From NCBI GenBank assembly GCA_019358855.1, contig JAHHII010000014.1, forward strand, positions 1-64,000: a stretch of DNA of 64,000 nt, written 5' to 3'. Of the stretch, positions 9,065 to 18,228 are shown piece after piece (within the stretch, counting starts at the first letter, position 1; each line of letters begins with the position of its first letter). A program made the position numbers and the translations under genes. This stretch comes from Timaviella obliquedivisa GSE-PSE-MK23-08B. GTDB lineage: Bacteria; Cyanobacteriota; Cyanobacteriia; Elainellales; Elainellaceae. The notes under the pieces are model-generated. The model was not told the DNA's origin. It did no database searches and was given only the letters and a program-made list of their open reading frames with translations.

Positions 9065-9310
9065 TCAAGTTTCACCAAGGTCAATAGGAAGTGCTACTTT
9101 TTCCTCGATCGCCACTGACTCTACTGGAATTGCGGTAGATTCTAACAGCGGTATTGATGCCGCAGGCAGTTGAGCAGGTTTAGGAACCTCCAATGCATCC
9201 CACTTTTGTTTCAGATGCAACACTAACTCTGTGCCAAAGAAAGCAGTGCTGCTGACCAAAACAGCATCGTAGGTGAAAGTTAGAGCATTTTGCAGAAAAA
9301 TGTAATGCAT
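9065..9310 (-). CDS. Hypothetical small protein
   Basis: 81 residues, not recognised. It starts 31 bp after the TPR gene on the same strand, so it may be co-transcribed with it. The first 35 residues are amphipathic or hydrophobic and the rest is rich in Pro, Val and Glu (low complexity). The start ATG has only a poor Shine-Dalgarno. It may be a non-coding open frame. Confidence 0.35.
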   Translation of the reverse strand: MHYIFLQNALTFTYDAVLVSSTAFFGTELVLHLKQKWDALEVPKPAQLPAASIPLLESTAIPVESVAIEEKVALPIDLGET

Positions 9311-9341
9311 AACTCTACGGGATAATGAATGTTACTTATTA

Positions 9342-12137
9342 TCAACCTTCCATGAGTTCAATAAACCAGTCGTCGCCCACGAGTTCATCAAAATTAGGAT
9401 CGACTTTGGCTTCTTTGCGGTACTTAGGATTCAGATCGATCGCCCTTTGCAAGCTTTCCAACGCTAAATCAGCTTCGCCTTGGGTGGCGTAGCAGCACGC
9501 TTTGTTGTAGTAGGCGCTGGCGTAGTCGGGCTTGATTTTAATGGCGCGGTTGAAACTGGCGATCGCTTCGTCGTCTCGCTTGAGTTGCATTTGCACATAG
9601 CCTTTGGTGTCCCAGGCTTTATGGGAGTCGGGCTTGAGTTGGGTGACTTTTTCGAGGGAGGCGATCGCCTCAGGGTAGCGCTCTAGCTCAACCAGAGAAA
9701 GGGCACGATTGAGCCAAGCAACGGCATCTTCTGGCTGGAATTGGGTAGCGCGATCGAATGCCACAAAAGCCTCTTCAGGGCGTTGCAGGCTGCCCAGAAC
9801 CACGCCTCGATTCACCCAGGCTTCAGGATAGTCGGCGTGAATTTCCAGGGCCTTGTCGAAGGATTCTAGGGCGGCTTCGGGGTTTTTGATGCGGCTGAAA
9901 CTGATGCCTCGGTTAAGCCATGCTTTGGCATCTTGGGGATGGAGTTCGACGGCTTTATTGAGGGCTGCGATCGCTCCGTCGTACTGCTTTAGCTCTCGCA
10001 GCAGAATCCCCTGGTGATACCATGCCGCAGCATTATCAGGTTGAAGCTTAAGGGCTTGCTCATATGCCGCAATGGCCTCGGCAGGTCGTTTGAGGGCTTC
10101 GAGCGCCATGCCTCGGTTCATCCATAGCGTCGGGTCGTTGGGCTCAAGAGCGACGGCTTTGTCGTAGAGGGCGATCGCAGCTGCGGCATCACTGGCAGCC
10201 AGGGCATCGGCTTGCTGCATGTAGTCGGCAGCAGTGTAAAACAGTTCGGGCTGGCTGGCTTGCAGGATTGCTAGTTGCTCGGTTATACGCTGGAGAGTAT
10301 GTTGCACGTCTGAAGCAAAAGAATCCGCGAGAAACTGGGGTGAGACTTCACTCAGCTTTTTCAGGATGTTGTCTTTCTGCATTTGGGCTTCATTTTGAAG
10401 AGCGTTCAGTTGCGCGGTAATTTCGGCTTCAAGTCGGGTTAGGTTTTGCAAACTCAGGGCTTTTTGTTCTTCAGCACTAGATTGGAAGCCAGCCAGTTGG
10501 TCGGCAAAACGGGCTTCCACTTTTTCCAGGTTTTGCCGAATTTTTTCTCGCTGAGCCTGTACGTCTGCTTTAAGGGACGTGAGTTGAGCCACCAATTCGC
10601 CTTCGGAGCGATCGAGATTATTAAGAATCAGGTCTTTGCGTTCTTGGCTGCCTGTTTGAATTTGAGTGAGTTGGCTGCTGAACTCGGTTTCAAAGCGTTC
10701 GATCATTTGCCGCAGGTCTTCTTTCTTCGCCTGTACGTCTGCTTGCAGATCGGAGCGGCGAGCGGTGAACTCGGTTTCGATGCGGTCTAGAATTTGGCGC
10801 AGATCTTCTTTTTTGGCTTGGGCTGCGGCTTGAAGTTCCATTTGCTGCTGAACAAACTCGGCCTCAAGACGATCGAGGTTTTGCTGAATCGCGGCTCTCT
10901 GGCGCTGAGTGTCGGCTTGTAAATCGTTGAGGCGATCGCTAAAACCTGCCTCCATCCGTTCTAGGGCTTTTTGAACTGCTTCTCGTTGCGCTTTCGTATC
11001 AGATTGAAGCTCAGATTTTTGCTGATTAAAGTCAGCCCTGAGATCTCCTAAACCTTGGCGGATGGTATCGCCTTGGGTTTGAGCATCTAGGCGCAGGTCG
11101 GTTTGTTGCCTGGCAAATTCTGCTTTAAGCTGCTCCAGGCTACGACGAATAGCATCGCGCTGGGTTTGGGTATCTGCTTGAATTTGAGTGAGTTCTGCGG
11201 TCAGGTCTTCCCGCACGGTTTCAAGCTGGCTAAAGACCTGATCTTTTCGTCCGATCGCGCTCTTCTGCAAGCTGGCGACTTGGGCTGCAAAATCTGTCTC
11301 TAGAGTTTTCATTAAGTCTAAAGTCACGGTCTGCTGCTGCCGAACTTGCTCTTCTGCTTCTTGACGCAATTCTTCTAAGTAAGGCAACAGATGAGTGACC
11401 AAATTACCCAATTGGCTGACCGTCAGTTCTTTCTGCTGTTGCGCTTCATCGTGCAGATCAACCAACTGATGAGCAAAGGTTGCTGCGGATTCATCTAACG
11501 CCAATAAGCTTTGGTCTTGCCGAGACTGCACCACGCGCTGAATATCTGATACTTGAGTCGAGAAGCTTGTTTCTAGTGCGCCTAATCTTTCCTGGGCTGC
11601 TTCTAACTGCTGCTGCAATAGCTCTGCACTTTGCTGCTTCCGTTGAGAAAATTCTGCAACCAGATCTTCCAGCTTCTCTTGTTTATCCACCAAGTTCTTC
11701 TGAAAACCGTCAGCTTCATCACCCAAATCAGCGGCGTACTCTTCGTACTCCTGAAGCATTTTTTTGATTTCTAACTTAGAGTTTGCAATCTGGCTTTCTA
11801 AATCTCCTAGTTCGCCTAAATGAGCCTGTACAATTTCGGTGACTTCTCGAATCACCGATCGCCGCAGTAGGTAGAGAGCCGCGATCGCCCCGGCAACCAT
11901 CAGGGCAAAAACGCCCAGCATCACATTAAACACAGTCGCTGTGCGATCGAGCCGATCCAGTTTTTCCTGCTCTTGCACCGACAAAGAGGATTGGGCAATT
12001 ACCCATCCATCATCCACAACTGCCAATGCTTTTGCTCCGCCCATCTTCGTTCCTCCCCACATCCCTCCCAACAGCAGCAAAAGAACTACGCTGCCCTGAG
12101 TTGTCCTTTTGAGGATTTCTGAATTATTCCGCTTCAT
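9342..12137 (-). CDS. Membrane-anchored coiled-coil/TPR protein
   Basis: 931 residues from the ATG at 12137, chosen because GAGGAAGG lies 6 nt upstream; a longer frame to 12209 reads through a dispersed repeat. A signal-like hydrophobic segment near the N-terminus is followed by a second TM segment (MLGVFALMVAGAIAALYLL). A very long coiled coil (about residues 110-600) is built from roughly 37-residue repeats of the type QADTQ-QR-AI-Q-LERLEAEF. About eight TPR units follow (AWLNRG-ALE-LKR-EEAI patterns). It is probably a scaffold; function is unknown. Confidence 0.85.
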   Translation of the reverse strand: MKRNNSEILKRTTQGSVVLLLLLGGMWGGTKMGGAKALAVVDDGWVIAQSSLSVQEQEKLDRLDRTATVFNVMLGVFALMVAGAIAALYLLRRSVIREVTEIVQAHLGELGDLESQIANSKLEIKKMLQEYEEYAADLGDEADGFQKNLVDKQEKLEDLVAEFSQRKQQSAELLQQQLEAAQERLGALETSFSTQVSDIQRVVQSRQDQSLLALDESAATFAHQLVDLHDEAQQQKELTVSQLGNLVTHLLPYLEELRQEAEEQVRQQQTVTLDLMKTLETDFAAQVASLQKSAIGRKDQVFSQLETVREDLTAELTQIQADTQTQRDAIRRSLEQLKAEFARQQTDLRLDAQTQGDTIRQGLGDLRADFNQQKSELQSDTKAQREAVQKALERMEAGFSDRLNDLQADTQRQRAAIQQNLDRLEAEFVQQQMELQAAAQAKKEDLRQILDRIETEFTARRSDLQADVQAKKEDLRQMIERFETEFSSQLTQIQTGSQERKDLILNNLDRSEGELVAQLTSLKADVQAQREKIRQNLEKVEARFADQLAGFQSSAEEQKALSLQNLTRLEAEITAQLNALQNEAQMQKDNILKKLSEVSPQFLADSFASDVQHTLQRITEQLAILQASQPELFYTAADYMQQADALAASDAAAAIALYDKAVALEPNDPTLWMNRGMALEALKRPAEAIAAYEQALKLQPDNAAAWYHQGILLRELKQYDGAIAALNKAVELHPQDAKAWLNRGISFSRIKNPEAALESFDKALEIHADYPEAWVNRGVVLGSLQRPEEAFVAFDRATQFQPEDAVAWLNRALSLVELERYPEAIASLEKVTQLKPDSHKAWDTKGYVQMQLKRDDEAIASFNRAIKIKPDYASAYYNKACCYATQGEADLALESLQRAIDLNPKYRKEAKVDPNFDELVGDDWFIELMEG

Positions 12138-12163
12138 GCAGCCTTCCTCTTCGTCTGGTTTGG

Positions 12164-12207
12164 TCTGGGGGTGAGATACATCCTCTTGCGGGTATCTCGA
12201 AAAGCTC
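12164..12207. repeat. Dispersed palindromic repeat (RYPQ type), copy 1
   Basis: Contains CTTGCGGGTATCTCGAA, shared with 19793-19809. Here GAGATAC and GTATCTC form a 7-bp inverted repeat enclosed by GTGAG/CTCAC. It lies in the probable 5' untranslated region of the TPR gene. Confidence 0.65.
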
Positions 12208-12292
12208 ACTTAATCTTCTCAAGGGTAATCAAAATTTTGACTGATGTTTGAAGGCAAGATGGATCTTTTGGGCTGCTGTTGCCTTTAAGAGG

Positions 12293-12988
12293 TTAGTAGT
12301 CCTGGGCTTCTTGCGAAAATAAGCCAAAAATAGGTCCTAAAATTGCCCCAAACACAAAACCGCCAGCGTGTGCCCAGTAAGCAATACCACCATTTTCCAT
12401 CCCAATATTAGTCGTAACGTTGAGGCTGCTCACGCTATAAAAGGCTTGTTGAATAAACCAAAAGCCCAAAAATAGGTAAGCTGGAACCCGGAATGCAAAA
12501 AATGAAATGAGCGTAAGAATTCTAACTTTTGGGAAGCGGATGACGTAAGCACCTAAAACTCCAGCGATCGCTCCACTTGCGCCCAACGAGGGAATGGTCG
12601 ACGACTGGGCAAAATACCACTGCGTCAGCCCTGCCAAAACCCCACACAGCAGATAGAACACCAAATAGCGCAACCGTCCCATCTGTTCTTCTAAGTTATT
12701 GCCAAAAACCCACAGGTACAGCATATTGCCGCCCAAATGCAGCCAGCCCCCATGCAAGAATTGCGACGTAATCAGCGTTGACCATTCTGGAAAACCTCCA
12801 GGCACAGGTTGACCTTGCAAACTGCGAGTCAGTTCAGCCGGAACGACGGCAGCAGTATAGAATAGCGCATCTAACGCTTGGGGGGTGAGAGTAATTTCAA
12901 ATATGAACACTAGAATGTTCAGAACAATCAGCCCATAAGTGACATAAGGCGTAATGCGGATTGGATTGTCGTCGTTAAGAGGAACCAC
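12293..12988 (-). CDS. Rhomboid family intramembrane serine protease
   Basis: About 231 residues with six predicted TM helices. Catalytic Ser138 in GASGAIAGV and His207 in WAHAGGF form the dyad, and HLGGNMLYLWVFG carries the conserved Asn of the oxyanion region. I chose the GTG at 12988 (N-terminus MVPLNDDNP, typical of the family) with GAGG upstream; a TTG at 13003 would add five residues. It sits in the plasma or thylakoid membrane; substrates are unknown. The spacer 13004-13299 shows no feature. Confidence 0.92.
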   Translation of the reverse strand: MVPLNDDNPIRITPYVTYGLIVLNILVFIFEITLTPQALDALFYTAAVVPAELTRSLQGQPVPGGFPEWSTLITSQFLHGGWLHLGGNMLYLWVFGNNLEEQMGRLRYLVFYLLCGVLAGLTQWYFAQSSTIPSLGASGAIAGVLGAYVIRFPKVRILTLISFFAFRVPAYLFLGFWFIQQAFYSVSSLNVTTNIGMENGGIAYWAHAGGFVFGAILGPIFGLFSQEAQDY

Positions 12989-13299
12989 TAGCGCTACCCT
13001 CAAAAATTAATACTTCAATATCCTACGGGAAGACAGGCAAATTTTTGTGACTTGATATTAAAAACGCCCTGACTCTGGCAATTCTCCGCAAGACGGCAAA
13101 GCCAAACGCTCCAGCCCCGAAGTCATCCATAATCGACGTTCTTCGCTGCGATCGATCTGTAGAAGCCGAATGGTTGTTCGTGCTCTGCATGTGAGAGCTA
13201 GTAAGCAAGCTTGCTCTGAAATCATGCGCCTCAACGAACTACTACGAATTTGGGGTGGTGGAGATTTGGTAATATCGAGATACTGCGATCGCTCATAAC

Positions 13300-13575
13300 A
13301 TGGATACAAATCAGCTAGAGTCGGTGGTTCAATTGATTAAAGCGTTGTCAGAAGCGGAACAGGCAACGGTGCTACGTTTGTTGATGCAAGATCGGTCTGC
13401 CCAAACGGAGCTAGTGGGGGATGTGGAGCAGCATCCTAGGGCATACGAAGGTCAGTATCAGATGTCGTCTGATGAGTTTTATCGGCAGTTCCAGGCTGGG
13501 GAGTTGGGGGACTCGGCTGATTTTTTTGAATGGAATACGTATTACGAAGTGTTGATGGAATCTCAGGCTGCTTGA
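13300..13575 (+). CDS. Hypothetical protein, antitoxin-like
   Basis: 91 residues, not assigned to a named family. The N-terminus (LESVVQLIKALSEAEQATVLRLL) resembles the helical start of many cyanobacterial type II antitoxins. The rest is acidic and aromatic. Its stop is one base before the ATG of a broken downstream frame (13577), an arrangement typical of coupled two-gene modules. The role is inferred from layout only. Confidence 0.5.
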   Translation: MDTNQLESVVQLIKALSEAEQATVLRLLMQDRSAQTELVGDVEQHPRAYEGQYQMSSDEFYRQFQAGELGDSADFFEWNTYYEVLMESQAA

Positions 13576-13576
13576 G

Positions 13577-13808
13577 ATGAGTCTGAAGGACTATGTTGCA
13601 CAGGTCAGGGCAAGGCTGGGCGAGAGTGACATCTGGGCGAGAGTGACATAGTGCGATCGCCCTCCATCTCGCATCCCTCCCCACCCCCACCGAAGCCCAA
13701 AAAGCACTAAGCACGACCGCCAATACGATCGCCCTCAGCGTCACCGGAGCCATCTTTGCCATGCTGAATGATGGCGATCGGGATGAAGATGATGACAAAA
13801 CCGAATAA
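13577..13808 (+). pseudogene. Frameshifted remnant coupled to the preceding gene
   Basis: An ATG one base after the preceding stop opens a frame (MSLKDYVAQVRARLGESDIW) that ends after 24 codons at TAG. A second frame, without its own start, reads IALHLASLPTPTEAQKALS and then ANTIALSVTGAIFAML with an acidic tail, to a stop at 13808. A 17-bp tandem duplication (13617-13650) sits at the break. The two parts look like the start and end of one small membrane protein separated by an indel. Confidence 0.5.
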
Positions 13809-13860
13809 GCAAACGCGATCGTCCTCCTCTCCGTCTTTCAAGACGACTGATAAAGACGCT

Positions 13861-13891
13861 AAAAAAGGGCGCAGCCTTCGCCACGCCCTTT
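13861..13891 (-). terminator. Rho-independent terminator of petE
   Basis: AAAGGGCG/CGCCCTTT, an 8-bp stem with a 12-nt loop, followed on the minus strand by TTTTTT. It lies 22 bp beyond the petE stop codon. Confidence 0.85.
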
Positions 13892-13913
13892 CCAAAATCG
13901 ATCGCCCGTTCAA

Positions 13914-14297
13914 CTACTGAACAGTAATCTTACCTGCCATGCCAGCACCCCGGTGAGGAGCACAGTAGTAGCTAAAGGTTCCAGTTGTATCGAAGGTGGC
14001 TTCGTAAGACTCGCCAGGAGAAAACAACATAGCGCTATGGGACTTGTCAGCCAAAGCTTTGTCTTCAAACATGATGTTGTGGGGAGGCAGCTTGTTGTTG
14101 ACCCACTTAATGGTGTCGCCTTGCTTAATCGTTAAAGTCGAAGGCTCAAATGCCAACATGCCAGAGTCTGCACCCATTTTGACGGTGAAAGTTTCAGCAG
14201 CAGCAGGCGCAACCGCCATAAGCAACGTGCCTGCAACCAACACCATCATGCATAGTGCCAGACTCAAACTCCGAGAGATGAGAGTGGTCAGTTTCAT
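13914..14297 (-). CDS. petE: Plastocyanin
   Basis: 127-residue precursor of the copper protein that carries electrons from cytochrome b6f to photosystem I in the thylakoid lumen. Signal peptide about residues 1-34, ending AVAPAAA. Copper ligands His73, Cys112, His115 and Met120 (CAPHRGAGM) are all present. Start ATG with GAGGT upstream. It lies 74 bp after psbV2 on the same strand, with its own terminator. In Thermosynechococcus the gene after psbV-psbV2 is petJ (cytochrome c6); here the alternative carrier occupies that place. Confidence 0.97.
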   Translation of the reverse strand: MKLTTLISRSLSLALCMMVLVAGTLLMAVAPAAAETFTVKMGADSGMLAFEPSTLTIKQGDTIKWVNNKLPPHNIMFEDKALADKSHSAMLFSPGESYEATFDTTGTFSYYCAPHRGAGMAGKITVQ

Positions 14298-14371
14298 GGA
14301 AATACCTCGAAAAACTAAGTTGAATTTGTTCCTAGATAAATTTTATCTTGGTTTATCTCAAAAACTAGGCT

Positions 14372-14872
14372 TCAAAAAGAAGGGATTCCCCAACCTGGGG
14401 CTTTTTGGGCGGCTCGTAAAACGAAGGCTGAGAGATTCTCTAAAGTTGCTTGATCCATCCATTTTTCACTGATTTGGCGGCACCCATAAGACTCTTCAGT
14501 GCCGTCATACGACATGGGTTGTCTTAAGTAGGCGACTAGGCTGTTGATGTTATCGCGCGGCGGCGTGGCTCCCCGTAGGGCTTCCAATGACAAAGAGACT
14601 AACGGATCGGGCAACGTTGCCCCGCCAACATGGCAGTTTTTGCAGCTATCCTCAAACAACCGTTTGCCGATCGACAAATCTGCTGCCGAGAAGGGACGGG
14701 TTTCGCCTTGAGCATCGATCGCTAAAGGGACGGGTTCCCTCACATCTAGATATCTCAAAACATAAGCTTCCAAAGAATCTGCCTGAGCAGCAGGAATTCC
14801 TAGAAATAGAAAGACCGTTGCTAAGGCAATCGCCCTGCCCCAAAATCGTCGCCAAATCAAAGAAATCAGCAT
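14372..14872 (-). CDS. psbV2: Cytochrome c550-like protein PsbV2
   Basis: 166 residues with a signal peptide (about 1-31, ending PAAQA). One c-type heme site, Cys77-x-x-Cys80-His81. PsbV-like segments ATPPRDNINSLVAYL and YDGTEES follow. Where PsbV has the axial His, this protein has Cys131 (YGCRQISEKW); a His/Cys-ligated heme has been reported for Thermosynechococcus PsbV2. It lies 9 bp after psbV and is surely co-transcribed. The physiological role of PsbV2 is not established. Confidence 0.93.
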   Translation of the reverse strand: MLISLIWRRFWGRAIALATVFLFLGIPAAQADSLEAYVLRYLDVREPVPLAIDAQGETRPFSAADLSIGKRLFEDSCKNCHVGGATLPDPLVSLSLEALRGATPPRDNINSLVAYLRQPMSYDGTEESYGCRQISEKWMDQATLENLSAFVLRAAQKAPGWGIPSF

Positions 14873-14881
14873 GAATGAAGT

Positions 14882-15373
14882 TTAGTAATAGATTTTGCCG
14901 CCGCCCCATTTGTCGCCCACCACTTTGGGCTGAAGCAGAATGTGTCCAGCGATCGCCACCAGATCATCTTCTGTCAAGTTCCGCATCTTAGGAAAGATGT
15001 CGGTACTTTGGGTGCTAGGGTGTAGCTCGGCAATGGATTCCAGACCATCATAGGTGGTCGGGTTTTTCATATAATCGACCAAAGAGTCGAGATTGTCGCG
15101 GCGAGGGGTTGCCAGTGCCAAAGACTCTGGCTCTAGCCCCACGTTGGGGTCGGTCTTGGTGACTCCACCCGCATGGCACTGACCACAGGCATAATTAAAC
15201 AAGCGCTTGCCCGCCGCCACCTGCTTGAGATTAAGGGTGACTGTTCCTCCGGCTTCGTTCAACGCTACGGTTCGAGTCGCCGCATCTAATTCAGCAGCGA
15301 TCGCTCCCCCCGTAAACATCTGGAAGGCAAGGAATACAGCGACCACAACTAGCCCGATGCATTTCTTAAACAT
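14882..15373 (-). CDS. psbV: Photosystem II cytochrome c550
   Basis: 163-residue precursor of the extrinsic lumenal PSII subunit that stabilises the Mn cluster. Signal peptide 1-27, mature N-terminus ELDAATRTV. Heme site Cys63-x-x-Cys66-His67, second axial ligand His118 (AELHPSTQS), and the C-terminus WGGGKIYY is characteristic. Strong Shine-Dalgarno AAGGAGAACC before the ATG. First gene of psbV-psbV2-petE. Confidence 0.98.
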   Translation of the reverse strand: MFKKCIGLVVVAVFLAFQMFTGGAIAAELDAATRTVALNEAGGTVTLNLKQVAAGKRLFNYACGQCHAGGVTKTDPNVGLEPESLALATPRRDNLDSLVDYMKNPTTYDGLESIAELHPSTQSTDIFPKMRNLTEDDLVAIAGHILLQPKVVGDKWGGGKIYY

Positions 15374-15565
15374 GGTTCTCCTTCAAAACGTCCTCAAGAT
15401 CGGATGTTCAACATTATGAGTCCAACACAGCGAAGCTCAATCTCTGCCATCGTATAGGATTCAGCAGATTGAGCCTACTCTCAATATCATGCCACTGAAT
15501 GGACGCTTTCCCAAGACGAAATAATGACCAATTGACCGACTGCTCGCCAGATTTGATCCCTGCTT

Positions 15566-16051
15566 CTAAGCGTCTGGCTCGTCAGTCAATGTACTCATTT
15601 CCCCAGAGTAAAAGCGACTCTCTAAAACCTGACTTAGCGGGTAAGGACATAGCAACGGAAAAGTTTGCTTGGGCAGGTCAGTTTCACCCATGGCTAGATC
15701 TTTGCCATTTTCGTAGGCTTCCGGCAACGTATCTGCTAAGGCAGACTTAAGGCTAGGGTTTTCTTTCAGAAGCCGTAAGGTATCTCGACGCTGCACCCGA
15801 ATGGTTGCAAGCCAACTGCGGCTTCGATGTGGTTGATATTCCCACTTCAACAAATGACTTAGCAACACGCTCAAACGATTACGAAGCTCTTGGCGTTGCT
15901 GTTTGCCCAAAGATTCAACCTCATCAATTAAATTGTGTAAGTCAATTTGGCTCCACTGGCGATCGCGCAGCAAATTCACCTGCTCTTGAGTCCAGGCATA
16001 GAAATCGGTTTCGTAAAGGCTCGTGGTGGGGTTAACTTCTGGCACTTGCAT
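15566..16051 (-). CDS. DUF29 family protein
   Basis: 161 residues. The pattern YETDFYAWTQEQVNLLR, then IDEVESLGKQQRQELRNRLSVLL, HLLKWEYQPHRRS-like and a C-terminal half ending LPLLCPYPL-QVL is the DUF29 family, abundant in cyanobacteria and often found in many copies per genome. Function unknown. Monocistronic between psbV and yajQ. Confidence 0.88.
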   Translation of the reverse strand: MQVPEVNPTTSLYETDFYAWTQEQVNLLRDRQWSQIDLHNLIDEVESLGKQQRQELRNRLSVLLSHLLKWEYQPHRSRSWLATIRVQRRDTLRLLKENPSLKSALADTLPEAYENGKDLAMGETDLPKQTFPLLCPYPLSQVLESRFYSGEMSTLTDEPDA

Positions 16052-16108
16052 CAGTTTCTAACCTCAAATCTTTAACCTCAGGAAATTCTGACTTGGGCGC
16101 AAGGTTTG

Positions 16109-16603
16109 TTATCGATAGTTGTTAAATTGCAACGCCATCGGATAATCCTCTTGCTTGAGGCGCTGAATGATTGCCTGAAGCTCATCTTTCGACTTTGCCG
16201 AAACCCGCACGGCATCACCCTGAATTGAAGCCTGAACTTTCGTGAATTCATCCCGAATCAGCTTCGAGATTTGCTTACCCATTTCAGCAGGAATGCCTTT
16301 TTTTAGCTTAATTTCCTGCCGAACTCGGTTGCCGCTGGCAGATTCGATTTTGCCATACTCAAAGATTTTTAAGGAAAGATTTCGTTTAGCGGCCTTTTGC
16401 TGAAGAATCGTGTGGATAGAGTCGAGGGTAAATTCGCTGTCGGTATGAACGTCAATACTTTCGGCACCTAGCTCTAAAGTAGTCTTGGTGTCTTTGAGGT
16501 CGTAGCGGGCAATGATTTCGCGGTTGGTTTGGTCAAGGGTATTGACCAGTTCTTGCCGATCGTAGTCGCTGACAATATCAAAAGAATAGGAGGATGAAGC
16601 CAT
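16109..16603 (-). CDS. YajQ-family nucleotide-binding protein
   Basis: 164 residues, full length for the YajQ/DUF520 family: N-terminus [19 protein letters not shown], core [34 protein letters not shown] and C-terminus [20 protein letters not shown]. Members bind cyclic di-GMP in some bacteria and nucleic acids or nucleotides in others; which applies here cannot be told. Cytosolic. Start ATG ([10 protein letters not shown]). Confidence 0.95.
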   Translation of the reverse strand: MASSSYSFDIVSDYDRQELVNTLDQTNREIIARYDLKDTKTTLELGAESIDVHTDSEFTLDSIHTILQQKAAKRNLSLKIFEYGKIESASGNRVRQEIKLKKGIPAEMGKQISKLIRDEFTKVQASIQGDAVRVSAKSKDELQAIIQRLKQEDYPMALQFNNYR

Positions 16604-16651
16604 GGCTATTGGGAAAATTAAGGGAATTTATAAATAATTTGTACGAGTGAG

Positions 16652-17068
16652 CTACAGATTAACTTGCTTCAGACTCAGCCCCATCAAGATAATAATTCCT
16701 GTGGTACCGATGCCAAACATGAGCGATCGCAACAAGGGCACATTCAAAATATAGAATACCGAAAAGAAGAATCGAGCCACGACATAGGCGATCGCCACCT
16801 GCACCGCCAAAGGACTGTCTACTTTTGTGACATACGCCATTAACGCCGCCGCTGTAAATAGTGCAAACGACTCAAACGAGTTCTGATGCGCCCAGGTTGC
16901 TCGTTTAGCATAGTCGGGCAGCTTGTCAAACAGGGCGCGTGGAGTCGCTGGATCGTACCCCACCTGAACGCGCCCCAATGCCACAACCAGGAACGGCAGA
17001 TAAACTAGCGCAGCCGCAGCGGCGATCGCATACAGTAACGTTGCGGATACAGAAAGTTGTTGCAACAT
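16652..17068 (-). CDS. MAPEG family membrane protein
   Basis: About 138 residues with four TM helices. RATWAHQNSFESFALFTAAALMA matches the conserved MAPEG helix-2 region (RAxxAHxNxxExxP). The family contains glutathione-dependent membrane enzymes, but bacterial members are mostly uncharacterised. The start is taken at the ATG 17068; a GTG at 17089 is possible. Confidence 0.88.
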   Translation of the reverse strand: MLQQLSVSATLLYAIAAAAALVYLPFLVVALGRVQVGYDPATPRALFDKLPDYAKRATWAHQNSFESFALFTAAALMAYVTKVDSPLAVQVAIAYVVARFFFSVFYILNVPLLRSLMFGIGTTGIIILMGLSLKQVNL

Positions 17069-17213
17069 GCTCGAAAAAGCCCTAAACACTATCTTGCTAA
17101 ATTAGCGCACTTGGGGAACTGTCACAGATTTTTCTTCATCCCTAATTTCCAGAGCTAGGATGCAATTAGCCAGGTAGACCTATCCTTAAAATCTTGGCTT
17201 GTGGAGAGGGGTT

Positions 17214-17621
17214 ATGAAAAAGCGCTTTGACTGGATGACGATTCCGACCGCGATCGCAATGACTATGGCGATCGCAACCTCCGGGTACAGTACCCCCGTG
17301 CAAACTCCCCTTGCTGCACCCATTAGCATCAGCGGCAATTCTGGCGGTTCTCAAGCGAGTCAATGTGGGTTCATCCCGACCGAACCCAACCAAGTGATTG
17401 TAGTCAATCAGCCTTCGCCGCTTCGGATTACCCTTCAAGGGCAAGGTCAGCCAACTCTCTGGATTACGGGGCCTTCCAATCGCTGCGTCATGGCAGACAC
17501 GGCTGCTAATGGCACTATCGAAGTTCCAGGCGTGTGGGAACAAGGGACTTACTCGGTGTTTGTGGGAGACATGGCTCAAAGTGGTCAGCCTTTCACCTTA
17601 TCTATCACTCAAGAAAATTAA
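17214..17621 (+). CDS. Secreted hypothetical protein
   Basis: 135 residues from the ATG at 17214 (GGAGAGGGG just upstream). N-terminal signal peptide (KKRFDWMTIPTAIAMTMAIA) and a small beta-rich domain with LRITLQGQGQPTLWITGP and GTYSVFVGD, resembling a prepeptidase/jelly-roll-like fold in pattern only. Two cysteines could form a disulfide. Probably periplasmic. Function unknown. Confidence 0.75.
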   Translation: MKKRFDWMTIPTAIAMTMAIATSGYSTPVQTPLAAPISISGNSGGSQASQCGFIPTEPNQVIVVNQPSPLRITLQGQGQPTLWITGPSNRCVMADTAANGTIEVPGVWEQGTYSVFVGDMAQSGQPFTLSITQEN

Positions 17622-17653
17622 TTACTCAAGAAAATTAGTTCATGAAGCCAAGC

Positions 17654-17684
17654 AAAAAGGGGCGGATAGATTCCGCCCCTTTTT
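17654..17684. terminator. Bidirectional terminator
   Basis: A perfect 13-bp stem AAAAAGGGGCGGA/TCCGCCCCTTTTT with a 5-nt loop TAGAT between two convergent genes. The A and T ends give a T tract on either strand. Confidence 0.93.
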
Positions 17685-17702
17685 GAATTTTCGCAATTTA
17701 GG

Positions 17703-18083
17703 CTATTCGTCAATCTGCTTGGCAGAAACCTCGATCGCTTCTACGTCTACCGTTCCAGGAGGCGTGAGCCGATGCAAATGCCCCGCTTCAACCTTCAAAG
17801 GTTCACTGCAATTAGGGCATCGCATTTCTGTGCCATTAATGCCCGCCAACTCAAAGCTACAAACCGGGCAAGCTGCTTCCACTAAGTTCCGCTTTAGCCA
17901 CCACCGGAAGCCAATGAAACCCAAGATTGGGGTGATAATTATTAACCCTAAAATGACCACAAAAGATTTAATAATCCAGCCTAACCCCAGAGAGCCAAGC
18001 AACCAAGCGATCGCCAAAAGCGTTAGCCAAAAGTTCAGCCCTGATAAGTTAAATTGCCGATTTCTGAAGCTATTTTGATTCAT
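17703..18083 (-). CDS. Membrane protein with C-terminal zinc ribbon
   Basis: 126 residues. Two hydrophobic helices (about 18-38 and 40-62) precede a zinc ribbon CPVC-x(14)-CPNC (about residues 72-93). A short variable tail follows. Very good Shine-Dalgarno GGGAGGT. A conserved cyanobacterial type without known function; probably a peripheral regulator at the membrane. Confidence 0.75.
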   Translation of the reverse strand: MNQNSFRNRQFNLSGLNFWLTLLAIAWLLGSLGLGWIIKSFVVILGLIIITPILGFIGFRWWLKRNLVEAACPVCSFELAGINGTEMRCPNCSEPLKVEAGHLHRLTPPGTVDVEAIEVSAKQIDE

Positions 18084-18228
18084 AGTGACCTCCCAGGGCT
18101 TTTGCAGTGACGTTCAACTTAGGCTCTCTCACAGGCTAATGGTTCTCAGCATAAAGCAACTTTTTCAAGATCTTGAATTCTGATGAATATCTCAAGATTG
18201 ATCAGTTGAAGCTCGAGCTTCAAAAAAA

